Translations under genes and position numbers: made by a program | In this document: piece by piece, positions 12,101 to 25,700 of the stretch | Numbering within the stretch: the first letter of the stretch is position 1 | Layout: the number at the start of each line of letters is the position of its first letter | The notes under the pieces: model-generated | Database searches by the model: none | What the model was told of the DNA's origin: nothing | Seen by the model: only the letters and a program-made list of their open reading frames with translations | Origin: Prosapia bicincta | Lineage: Eukaryota > Arthropoda > Insecta > Hemiptera > Cercopidae | Length of the DNA stretch: 64,000 nucleotides | Direction of reading: 5' to 3' | Assembly (NCBI GenBank): GCA_036971475.1 | Contig: JBAIZL010000002.1 | Coordinates: 17,228,067 to 17,292,066, forward strand

Positions 12101-15100
12101 AAAAATATGGAGAATGAATGTTTATAGCATCAACTGCTGGTGCTACATTCATTCAATGTAATTTGCTTTGTACCGTGATCTGTTGAAACAGGTAGCAACA
12201 AGTTTCAAAACACTGGAGCTTCTCAGCCGATTCCCAGAGCCACTAGAGTGATGTTATGTCTGTCATGCATCATCGATTTCGAACAACGCATTAACATTAA
12301 GTTTTGTTTTAAGTTTCAAAAGAATGCCAAAGAAGCTCACGAAATGTTAAAATCTGTGTATGGCTATGTCATAACTCTAAAGACTGTGTACAAGTCTTAT
12401 AACCGATTTAAAAGCAGAAATGAGTCGTTTGAAAATGATCTGCGTCCGGGACGTCCAATAACCACTAAGCAGACGACACTGTGCAAAAGTAGAAACAATG
12501 GTTTGTTCAAACAGGCAAATCACTATTCAAGAGCTATCAGAAGATCTTAACATCTTGTACGGCTTAAAAAAAATAGGCGATTGACTTTCTTCTTCATCAC
12601 GACAATGTCACATCTTGCTTCCTATTCATGAGTTTCTGACCGAAAAAATTGTTCCTGTCTGTCCACATCTGCCATACTAGCCCGATTTAGCACCATGTGA
12701 CTTCTGGCTCTTCCCAAAAATTAAAACTGTGCTTAAAGAAAAAATAGTTTTAGCACCATTCCTGGCATTGAGAGGGCCACAATCGAGCAGCTAAACACCC
12801 TTCCGATTGAAGCCTTCTAGAAATAATTCCCGTCATGGGTTTCAATTTTAAGATAAGTGCATTGCCAGCTAAGGACAGTACTTTGAAGGAGATTAAATCG
12901 AATTTGATGTAAGTTTATTACTTTTTGAAATACAAAACTATTCACCATATTTTTTTATCACACCTCGTAGATATCTCTTATTTCTGCTTCTGTGGGACTT
13001 ACTTTGTAAAGTCTTTTCACAGGCTACACATTCTATAGTAGATCCTGTTAGTTTTCAGTAGTACTGCTGTGGGTAAATTATAAAAAAACTTGCGTTTCTC
13101 TAAGTAAATAATTTATTTATAAAATTACTTTGTTGTAGATAAAATCGATAAAAGAATCAGTAGACAAATATGCAGCAAACATAGAAGATTTATGTAAAGG
13201 CAGAACTCTTGGGTATTCTGAGTGGTGGTTGAATGTGTTGGAAGATACAGAAGATCATGACGAGTTATTAAACAAGCTGAAAACTACTCTGGAGAGAATT
13301 GATATCCTTCACCAGCACCAACAACACAACCTTTCCAGGAAGTGAGTAAATCTCTGTACAAAATTACACACTATTTGTATTTCAATCAAATACCAAGTAC
13401 TCTTATTTTTATTTTAACACATCGCTGGTACTAAACTAAAGAGCAAACAAATAGGTTACCAAGATCTTTTTTATAAAATTAAAATAGGTTGAACAATCTT
13501 TGTATTTCAGTTTGATAGATATTTTACTAATAATAGGCTAAATATTATTTACATTAAAAAAACTGCAGTCCTCAGCATTTTCACTTTTAAATCACATTTT
13601 CCTTCTCTGTTGTTATTCTAATTTTGGGAGCAGCCCACTTCAGTTTATTGGGATATTTTAAAATACGAAAAAGAGAAGCCAGTGGTAACCTCAATTTTAA
13701 TGCTGCTTCTCGTTGGCTACATTGCGGAAATGAATTGTATTTTTTTATTATTTCCAATTTTTTCACAAACTCTTTAGTCTTATCTCTCATTTTTGTCTGG
13801 CATGGTTTTTTTAAACTTTATTCTGAAATCCTTTACTTAAAGTCATTCCACTCATATAACAGAAAAAACATCACCAGAATAGAGACTATACAAAACACTA
13901 CAAGGATAGAAAGCACGAGCTACAGACAATGTAACTTTTGTTTCTTCTGAGACTGAGACAAAGGCTTGTTTGATCTGTAAGGAAGCATATTGTACAGTAG
14001 ACAAGCAGATATTATGTATCGGCAGAATTTCTTAGAATGTGCTGACGAAGGCAACTGGCCTTGTACCATTATCTGTCTAATCAGGAATTTGTGGAAGACA
14101 TGATAGAAACAAGCAGTACAAAATGAAACAGAAATATGTATAAACATTTACAGTATTTTACATACACCCTGTTTTGGTTTTTCAAATTTTATCTAATAAA
14201 ACGGCAAAAATAGAAGCCAGTAGTACAACTTTCTATTCATAAGCATGTTCTCACTGTTCTGACGTGAAGGGTTAAAAAGCAGTCATATTTAACAATAACT
14301 CTGTTGGCATGGCTTTAAATAGTAACATTGTCCATTTAGTTCATTATACATGTGTGTTTTTATATATAAAGTATTAAGTTATATCAGTGTTATTTTCTAT
14401 GGTTCTTGGAAGTTGTACTTTAAGTAGGCTTATGCCAATTTGCTGACTTAAAAACGTGATTATATCATTAATAAACTGCTTTTATTTATAGCGTACCATT
14501 TCTAAATATTGTTTTATGCTGTTTTTAAATGACAAATTCTCTTTCTCAGTAAACCTTTGCATGATTACACATTTATGTCATACAGTAAAATCTAAGTGTT
14601 ATAAGTAAATTTTGTGTAAAATTTATTTTAAATCAACTATGAATAGAATTAACCAGGATTATTAGTAATTTCAATGTGAAGTTATGTATATTGTTTCTGT
14701 TTGACTCATTATTATGGGAAGTCAAAAACAAATGTAAAAAAATGCTTATCAGAATATTCCATAAGAGTAAATATTAAAATAGTTTACTCCACGTTTCACT
14801 ACACACTAACTAGTTTATTAATCCAGGATTCGTCTCTTCTTTTTCCAAAATGTCTGTTGCTTTGTTAAACATTTGTGGTTTTATCAGTGTTATGTGTTTC
14901 TTGTTATATTCTGACCTGTTAAATTTTGAAATATGACTATTACATGATTATGCAGTTCTTTGATTATTATTTTAACATTTTTTTAATTGTGATTCATATA
15001 GCTATGATTTTTACTGTAACTACTCTTTTTCAAAAGTTTAACTTTAAGTTGAAATTTAGAATGTAATTATAATGATATATTATTCGTTATGAATTCTGCC

Positions 15101-18100
15101 TAAAAACACAATGGAAAAATTATTTTTGGCTCTTATTCATGTTTTTATTGTCACCTGGAAATTTTTATTCCTTTACGTTTAAAATTTGCAATGAAAGTAA
15201 ACAAAGAAATGTTCAAAGACTGGAAATGATAATTTTTACTACAAATAAAAGCTAAGCCCAAATGCCATTTTTACATTATATTTTTTATAAAATAAAGCAC
15301 TTCCAATTACACAGATCTAGATAGATATAAAATGTTTCATAAATATTTGTTATTTAGGTTTCATAGCCTTCCTGCAGTAAGGATAGAGCTGGCTAAGTGG
15401 TTGGCAAAAACAGATTCTTGCAGGCAGAATGTGTTGAGTTTATTGAAGATGTTAGAAACAACATCTAAGGATGATTTGGCTACAATGGCTTTAATCTGTC
15501 ACCTACCTTCAGGCGGTTCTTCTTTCAAGAAAACCTCCAAGTAAGTATATTTAGTTGAGACAGTAGTTTAGCATTCTTGTTGTTTAATTATTAGTAACTT
15601 TTAAAGTTTTTAGACAATACCCAGTTAATTTTAATAAATATTAAAACATCTCTTACAAAAAATTTAAAACACACGTACCACATAACCCCACACTAGATTC
15701 ATTTGACATAACCAAGCTATACAACATACCAGTCAAAGAAACAATAAACATACTTAATCAAATGTTAATATAAAACAACACACCAGATAACATAACCAAA
15801 GAAATAATAACACTAACAGAAATGATCACATCTCAGAATTAGTTCACATACTAGAACAAATACTACACTCAAAACAAAGACCTGCCAATGGGATCCCCCA
15901 TTTGAAGCATATTGTCAGAAATATTTATTCACAATCTCGACCAAAATTACAATGTAAACAACAACAAATACACCTACAAAATAATCTATTAGTACAGATA
16001 TATAGATGACATCCTAATCCTATACAACGGCAACTTAAGACAGATAAACACCTTCTACAAATTCATAAACAAATTACACAATAATATAAACTTCACACTG
16101 AAAACAGAACAAAATCACCTTCTTACAATAAGAACCAAACAACAAATACATATTAAAAATATACAGGAAACCCACCAATACTGACAGAGTTATACACAAC
16201 ACTTCCAATCATCCCATACAACACAAACCTACTGCCTTCCACTCTATGTTACACAGACTAATCAACATACCCATGAACAATGAAGACAAAATATGCGAAC
16301 CCAAAACAATAAAATACATAGCCTATAAAAACGGATACAAACACACCCTGATAGACAACATAATGTACAAAAAACAACACAAATACAAAAATATATACAT
16401 TAACATATCACGACAACACATCTTAAAAAATAGCTTCCTCATCCCGCAAACTCAAATACAAATTAGCATTTAAAACATCTAACACAACTAAAAAACACCT
16501 TCACAGTATAAAAACATACCAAAACAAACACAACAGGGCAAGAGTATACAAGATCACATGCAATGAATCCCCCAGCTTTTACATAGGTCAAACAGGGAGA
16601 AACTTTACCACACAATACAAGGAACATATAAAAAACACACAACCCAAATCAATATACACAATATAACACACATATACACCAATATAATCTAAAAATCGTA
16701 CATTACTTCAATAAAAGCAACAAACTAAACACAACAGAAAACTACAAAAGATATACAAAAACCATGCACTGTGAACACATAATTAACTACTCTGTGGACA
16801 GTAATACACCAATACAACACTCCTGAGCAACAGTATTGCCCATGACACGGCATTGAACAATGCACTGATCTAGTGTGATACGCGTATGCTGAAAAATGTC
16901 AGTAAGTAGTGATTTTTTGCCAAGTAATATTAAAAGTAATAATCTAGAAAACCTCAAGATTTAAATCAGAAAAACTGTTATAAGAATGAATGTTAAGAAA
17001 AATGTCTGGTTTAATTATTATTGCAATTTCATCATTAAACTTAGTCTTTTGTCATTAGGTGTCAGCTGTGTAATTGTGAATCTGCTTTAAAACAATATGA
17101 AACCCTTATATTTGAAGAAAGAAGCAAATCCAAACGCAAACAGACGCAGCGAAGTAAGACCCAGAAACAGACAGAAGATTTCAATACAGCTCAGAAGAGC
17201 AAAGGACTTGCTGACCTTGTAGATGTTAATTTGAAGACTTCAGAATTTAGCAAAAAAGGAGGTTTAAAGGCTTCTCAGCATGAAAGGGTCTTGAAAAGTG
17301 AGTATAGGGTTGGAGAATAAACTTTACACTGATTGATTTGCAATACCTCTTTTATTTTTTTCTTTGAGATCAAAAGGTTCTGCCAGCCAAACTCAGGTTA
17401 TTATAGCAATTCTAACATGACTAAAATTCCAAATAAGTTCTGATTACAATTTTTATAAATATATAATGTGATCATATCTACCAAAACTGTTTCAGTGAAG
17501 GTCTAATAGTTCCACCAAGAGTCTACCGTGGACTGTAAAGAAATCTTTTCACTACCCTGAGAGAGACAGAATGTTTTACCTGTGTTTCTGTATTTTCCCT
17601 GCTCAATAGCTTTGCTATCTTTCTCTTTAAAAAATAAGTACAAACCCGTTATTTATAAGTGGCAGATCAGCATATTAAGCAATTATAAATTAATTGCTTA
17701 TACTTCAAATATGTACAATTATCTCTAGTTTCAAAAATCATTGATCATTATATGTCTTTGTTGTCCCTTGATTTTACACATACACTGAGGAACCATACAG
17801 CAGGGGTGCACCTAGGATTTTTGTCATGGGAGTCAGAACTACAACACGGCCAGGGTGGGGGGTTCGGTTTGTTCAAATTGAACAATATAGAAAATATTGA
17901 ATTTTTACCACTCTAAAACTTATGTTTTAAGCATGTGTAACATAAAAAGGACTCAAATTGATGCTAAATCTGTGTTTTTTATCTCATAGTATAGTAGGCT
18001 GTTTGATTATTTTTTGATGAGTACATTTTTAAATTTTGATTCCTGATCCATTGACTTTCATTGAAGTCATCTTGTTTTTTTTGCTACTCACAAAATGATA

Positions 18101-21100
18101 ATAATCAAAGAAAATTTTCTAATAACAGTCTAAATTCTAAGACTATGGGCAACAACAAAAACAAACCAACCCTTAACAAATATATGGGATATTTATTTTC
18201 ATAAGTTGATTTATTTTTTATAATGGTCTCAGAATTTTTACAAAAATAAAGACAATGTTACTAAAACTGTGTGTATGCTCCTCTTGTCATGACATCTCGA
18301 AAATGTATTTTAAATTGTCAGGCCTAATTAAACCTTGACCATCTTCAAAATTGTTAATTATATGTTAGGACCAATTTATGGTTTTTGTTATACCTTCTAT
18401 TTATCAAGCAGTTATTCTTTAACTACTACAGCGATACCCACTGACGATTGCAGAGAAATGTTAACAGCCGCCAAAATGGCCATAGAGGACAAGGTCTATT
18501 GTTATGATAGGGCAAACGGAAGCTAAATAACACTTATATCATTAAAGAATCCCCTAATTTTAATAGTTCCCCATAATTATAAATTATCAAGTAACTTCAA
18601 TGCCAACTCAAACTACGGTGCCAACTCAAAAACTAGGTATTTTACCTCAAAGCGAAATGTTAGCACATTTCAATGCTACTTAAGGCCTAGTAAGGATACT
18701 TGAAGCCTTTAAACAGAATACTTCAGACAGAAATAGAAGTAACAAAATGATGTATTTTATCCAACGGAGGATGTCGTGTTTAGAATAAATATAGGCTATT
18801 ACAGTCCGTTCACTAGAGAAAATACTGACTCAGGGAATTTAATTTACAAGAAGCTAAATATCATTTACATTCGTATTACCCTACACCTAAATTTCAGTTA
18901 AACATGTAATATTTTTCTTGTCATTTTTAATTTATTTATAAATTTTCATTTTTTCACATACTAAGGGGGGCTCACTTGGGTGCGCCACTGCCATACAGTA
19001 TAACAGAAAGAATCATTTATTTGCTAACTTTTAGACAGTAGTTTATTTTTTAGTTCCTTAATGATTTAAAATTACAAAAAAAGAAAGCCAAACCTATAAA
19101 GTAATTAAATTAAAAAATAATTATTTAAAACTAACACAATCAATTTTCTTATGTATAAAGGACATTCAGGAAGTAAAGTCCAATTTCTTATGAAAAGTAA
19201 ACCATCACATATTTTTTCAAAATAGTTCTTATAGAATTCCTTACACCTTTGTGATAAGACACCTTTCGGTCACTTGACCATTGTCGAATCACTGAATTGA
19301 GTTCAATTCAGTGATTCGACAATGGTCAAGTGACCGAAAGGTGCTTCATCACACAAGGTAAAATTATTGCACTTAGTGGTAGAAAAGATTATTTACAAGT
19401 AATAATAATAACTTCATAAAGTCAGTGCAACGAAAAAATAATGGACAACATGAAATATCACAATACAGTACAGTCTCACTAATCCGGACTTGATGGGACC
19501 GGACCCTGTCCAGATCAACGAAAGTCCAGATTAGACGGAAAAAGCCAAACAAATGTATACAAATGTATACAATATGTGTTTTAGGCGGGGAAACATATTG
19601 AAATTGTAGTTTTAGTGAAATTGAGGCCTAAATATAGCTTACAGTACAGTATTTCATAGCTTATTTAGCAAAAAAATCCTGTAATTGTAACAGAAAAGGT
19701 ATGACATGAATAAATATCAAAGCATCTTTCTCGTTGAATAAATGTATTCACATAAAGTTATTTACACTATACTGTATAAACGCACAAAAAACTCAAACAA
19801 AAATGAAACTGAAACAAAAATAAACTTTAAAAAACTTAGTGAAAAAAGTCAGTAATGTTTTTTTGTTTTAACGATGAATGACGTCGTTTCACAGTACGAT
19901 CTCGTAGGCGTTTCAAGGTCAGTAGCTCCGCAGTTGACGTATCACTTTGTTTCTCAAAGTAGGTCATCAACCCCTCCAGCATTGCAGCTGCCTCATCATG
20001 AGTTGGGCTGACCGGTTCGTCGGTGTAGTCTTCCTCTTCCGAGCTAACAGAATTTTCTGCGTTTGCAGTGCACACCGCGACGATTTCGTCCTTGTTGAGC
20101 ACTTGATGACCAATGTCATTATCACTGATAATCCACTCGGAAATATCAATGTCTTTCAACTCTGCACAACCCTCCAATTGTTGAAAAATCTGAACAAATT
20201 CAGCGTTGTCATTAGTAGGTTGACTGTCGTTTTTTTCACTTTCCTGTGACATTTCAGGCCACAATTTTTTCCAGTTCTTTTGGAGTGTAGACGGTTGAAT
20301 TTCCTCCCACGATTCTGCAGCCATATAAATGACATCCTTTATAGTCACTTTTTTAAGAATTTAAATAAATTGTGTAGCTGGGTCTGCTTCTTGTTGTTCC
20401 AAAAGCGATAAAATTAACTTTTTCCTATATCGCCTCTATCTCGCCCTGGTCCATCGGCTGAATGAGAGCCGTGACGTTAAGAGAAAGAAATTTAACAAAA
20501 ATGTCACCATGACGCAATTCTTCTTCATTTGGGTGGCATGGGGCATTATCAATTAGTAAAACCGCTTTTTGAGGGAGTTTTTGCTCTTTTAAAAACGTTT
20601 CTGTTGTTGGAACAAAGTTTTCAAAAAACCAGTCCTTAAAATTGGACTGTTCATCCACGCCGATTTTTGGAACTTGTATTGGGCCGGCAGAACACTTAAA
20701 TTTATGTTTTAAAAACCCCTATGCTTTACGGATTTCCCTATCACCAAAAGTGGAAATTTTAGATCGCCGGAAGCATTACTGCAGGGCAGCAAAGTCATAC
20801 GTTCTTTTTTAACTTTATGGCCTTTTGCTACTGAATCTAATTTAGAAGCTAAAGTTTTTTTTGGGAACATTTTATAATTTAATCCGGTTTTGTCAGCGTT
20901 GAACACCTGACAAGGTTGTAAGTTTTCATCTCTGAGAAACTTGCCAAATTTGTCTTTGAATTTTTCACTGGCATCACTGTCACCTGACAAAATTTCACCA
21001 CTTATTCCGAGTTGACAGATGCCGTGTCGTTCCTTCCACCGTGACAGCCAACCCACACTGGCAGTAAAATTAGGGTCTCCTTTTAACTTTTCATTCAGTT

Positions 21101-21927
21101 TCAGTGCGATCGTTTGCAAATTTACACCTGATAATGGAACACCCTGTTCCCATTGTTGGCAAAACCAAACATACAAAGCATCATCTAGGGTTTCATTTTT
21201 TGGTTTTTTTAAAGTGCTTCTGCCGCCTAAACTGTCTTTACTAACCATTTTTGCACAAAAATCTTCAATTTCTTGTCACTTTTTTCCAATCGGAAACAGT
21301 TTGTTTTCCCACGCCTAACTCTTTTGCAATTTTAGTAAGCGATTCACCTCCGTCAATACGAAACAAAGCTTGGCGTTTGTGTTCCATTGTCACTGTCACT
21401 GACTTACGTTTAGTCGCCATTAACACTGAACAAGACGTAAATAAAACACACAGATCAATATCGCACTAGAATTAGATGACAACTGAGCAGATATCTCGCG
21501 AGAAGCAGTAAAGGTGGCATCCGTCCGACAACACAACTGACCTGACGCCAGACGGATAGACTGTCTATTCGTTTAGTCAGCGGTCCTTTATCTTTCGTTT
21601 ATCGCAAGATGTATCTGATGTCACGTGCGTTGTAGTGTTGGGAGATCTAATGTGAATATATTTTTTCAAAGAAGTTTTTCTTACTTTAATAGGCAAAAGA
21701 AACAAATAATATGGTAAATTCATATTTTACTGAATAAATTATATTAGTTGTCTATTAGAGTAGGAAAAACCCTTTGAAAAATAACAAATATAGACGTAAA
21801 AATATTAATAATTTTGTGGACAGCAGACTGATTGTGCACTGTAAAATACTATAACTAAACAAAAATTTTGGGCCGTCCGGATTAGCCGGATGTCCGGATC
21901 ATCGGAGACTGGATTAGCGAGACTTTA

Positions 21928-22005
<78 letters not shown>

Positions 22006-22221
22006 TTGATATTTTACGTTATCCATTGTTTTTCTGTTGCACTGACTTTATGAAGTTAATATATTACTATTGTAAGTAATTTTATCCACCATTAAGTGCA
22101 ATAATTTTACCTTGAGTGATGAGGCACCTTTCGGTCACTTGACCATTGTCGAGTCATTGATATTTTTCTGGAAACAGAATTTTATGGTGGATAAAATTAT
22201 TTACAATAGTAATATATTAAC

Positions 22222-22294
<73 letters not shown>

Positions 22295-22350
22295 GTTTTG
22301 GACTATTGCCATTAGGTAAGTCTGTCAGTCTCCTATCTAGTCCAAAAATT

Positions 22351-22384
<34 letters not shown>

Positions 22385-22661
22385 TTTTTTGGACTAGGAG
22401 ACTGACAGACTTACCTTGGTAAGAGTCCACATTGTAGTCTTGAAATAGAAACACATAAAATAAAAGCACTTATTTTTTTTTTTTTCTTGTGTTTTCTCTT
22501 CGATTGACAAAGACCACTGTGTGGTTGAAATATATCATTGTTTAAGTGCTTTTATGTGTTTCTATTTCAAGACTACAGTGTGGACTCTTACCAAGGTAAG
22601 TCTGTCAGTCTCCTAGTCCAAAAAATCTAAATAATATTTACCAACCAAAACTAACCTAAAA

Positions 22662-22731
<70 letters not shown>

Positions 22732-25700
22732 TACATTGTTATTAAGATCTTCTTTAAATATGAAATAGGATTGCAGCTGTTCAAATTTAAAATCTTATTA
22801 ATTAGGAAAAATAAGGCTCAGTAGATTGTATAAATTCCATATCAATTTGTTTCAGCCTTGAAAAGCTATGGTAGAAGCAAGCACATGGCTTCAAGTATAT
22901 TACAAGACTCTACAAAACACCTTAAGCTTCTTGATTTAGTCAAAAAAGAGTTTCTATATCTGAATAATTACTGGACACAGATATCAGAACAGGTGCTTGC
23001 TAGAGACGAACTCAACATGGCTAAACAGAGGCTACGACTTCCACTGCCTGGCGAATTGGATGAAGAGAAACAGAAAAAAGCAGAGAATAGACACATTGTC
23101 AAGCCTTACAGGGTCTGTTCTTTTTAAATAACTCTGGCAGTATGTTCATTTGTTTACAAAATATGCTCATAAATCCTTTCAACTAGAGAATTTTTACTTT
23201 TACCATTAATCCTTTCAAGACCATGAGCCGATATATCGGTTCTCTGAATAGCAAATGAAAGACCACAACAAAACGATATATTGGCGCAGAATTTCAAACC
23301 GTAGTTCTCTTAAAACTACAGATTGTGGTAGTATCTTAAAAAACTTAAGTAATGTAGATCAAATTCGTTCTTTCTCACATATATGGCAATGAACAAGAAC
23401 GATAATTAGTTGACTGGAAGCATCCTGCGGTCTTTATGCTTCATTGTGATAAGGGACTTAATGGGCAGTTGATTTCTAAACATACTTGTTGAAATTCCTT
23501 TTCACATATATTGTAGGATACTTAGAGATTTTATGGAATAATATTGATAGACTTTAAATAGGGTTATAGTGTAAGAATTGAACAATATAGGAATAGCAAA
23601 ATTCAGACTCATAATAATGGAAGTGGTTATAGACTAAAATTTTAAAAGTAAGGTTTTCATATGTGTATGCAGTTGCCATTCCCAGCATATATAGAGATTC
23701 TTTTAGTGATAGATGTTTGCAAGGTTCAAGATGATAAGATTTTTCTGAAGATTTTATATGCTTGGAAAATTAGAAAATCAAGAAAACTCGTGATAGTAAG
23801 TAAGAGATATTAACTCAGTCTATCAAAATTTGGGAAAATAAATTATTTATAACACAAATATTAAATAATCGAGGTAATTGTGGAACAAATAACACAATAA
23901 TCAGATTTCTATCTGTATTTATATGTAATCTATATAACATTTAAGAAGTACTACAAATGGTAAAAAAATGGTTGGCCTTTCTCATGTGCAGTTTGGCAAA
24001 TATGGATGGTCTTAAAAGGTTTAAGTAAAATCATTATTGTAGATGAAATGGTAGTGGTTTTTATAATTTAAAAAAAAATAATTGTTTCAATTTTAATTTT
24101 GAAATTTTTAGATAAATTTTAAGTTGAAACAAACCATTTTGTAATTTGTATATTAATAGAGAGGCGCTTTCCACAGCATTAAAATTTACTTGTAGATTCA
24201 CTCAGACATATTACAAAAGCAGTAAATTTGATAAATACTAAAAGCAAAAAAAAATCGTCTAAAATCATGCTGATAAAGTAGTTATGTAACAATGATGCGG
24301 TATAAATAAATGAAAAGGGGTCAAATTAAATGATACCTTGTTAAATTTAATGTTCTTGCTCTGAAGTAACATACATGAGCTAACATGTCCTAAAGGAACT
24401 TCAGTACAGTCTCGCTAATCCTGTCTCCGATGATCCGGACATCCGGCAAATCCGGACGGCCCAAAATTTTTGTTTAGTTATAGTATTTTACAGTGCACAA
24501 TCAGTCTGCCGTCCACAAAAATATTTATTTTTATACGTCTATATTTGTTATTTTTCAAAGGGGTTTTCCTACTCTAATAGACAAATAATATAATTTATTC
24601 ATTAAAATATGAATTTACCATATTATTTGTTTCTTTTGCCTATTAAAGTAGGAAAAACCTTTGAAAAAATATATTCACATTAGATCTCCCAACACTACAA
24701 CGCACGTGACATCAGAGATATCTTGCGATAAACGAAAGATAAAGGACCGCTGACTAAACGGATAGACAGTCTATCCGTCTGGCGTCATGTCAGTTGTGTT
24801 GTCTGACGGATGCCACCTTTACTGCTTCTCGCAAGATATCTGCTCAGTTGTCATCTAATTCTAGTGCGATATTGATCTGTGTGTTTTATTTATGTCTTGT
24901 TCAGTGTTAATGGCGACTAAACGTAAGTCAGTGACAGTGACAATGGAACACAAACGCCAAGCTTTATTTCGTATTGATGGAGGTGAATCGCTTACTAAAA
25001 TTGCAAAAGAGTTAGGCGTGTGAAAACAAACTGTTTCCGATTGGAGAAAAAGCGACAGGAAATTGAAGATATTTTTGCAAAAATTGTTAGTAAAGACAGT
25101 TTAGGTGGCAGAAGCACTTTAAAAAAACCAAAAAATGAAACCCTAGATGATGCTTTGTATGTTTGGTTTTGCCAACAACGGGAACAGGGTGTTCCATTAT
25201 CGGGTGTAAATTTGCAAACGATCGCGCTGAAACTGAATGAAAAGTTAAAAGGAGACCCTAATTTTACTGCCAGTGTGGGTTGGCTGTCACGGTGAAAGGA
25301 ACGACACGGCATCCGCCAACTCGGAATAAGTGGCGAAATTTTGTCAGGTGACAGTGATGCCAGTGAAAAATTCAAAGACAAATTTGGCAAGTTTCTCAGA
25401 GCTGAAAACTTGTCAGGTGTTCAACGCTGACGAAACCGGATTAAATTATAAAATGTTCCCAAAAAAACTTTAGCTTCCAAATTAGATTCAGTAGCAAAAG
25501 GCCATAAAGTTAAGAAAGAACGTATGACTTTGCTGCCTTGCAGTAATGCTTCTGGCGATCTAAAATTTCCACTTTTGGGGTTAGGGAAATCCGCAAAGCC
25601 TAAGGTTTTTAAAATTGTAAATTTAAGTGTTTTACCGGCCCAATACAAGTTCCAAAAATCAGCTTGGATGAACAGTCAAATTTTTAAGGACTGGTTTTTT

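Noticed and set aside
13945..14010. Cys-rich short frame [11 protein letters not shown]
   Set aside because: Too short and interrupted; cannot be tied to a transposase zinc finger.
16246..16473. 75-residue open frame
   Set aside because: It is a piece of the decayed Penelope-like protein, not a separate gene.
22112..22469. Open frames full of Tyr-Ile repeats
   Set aside because: They are translations of (TA)n microsatellites, not proteins.
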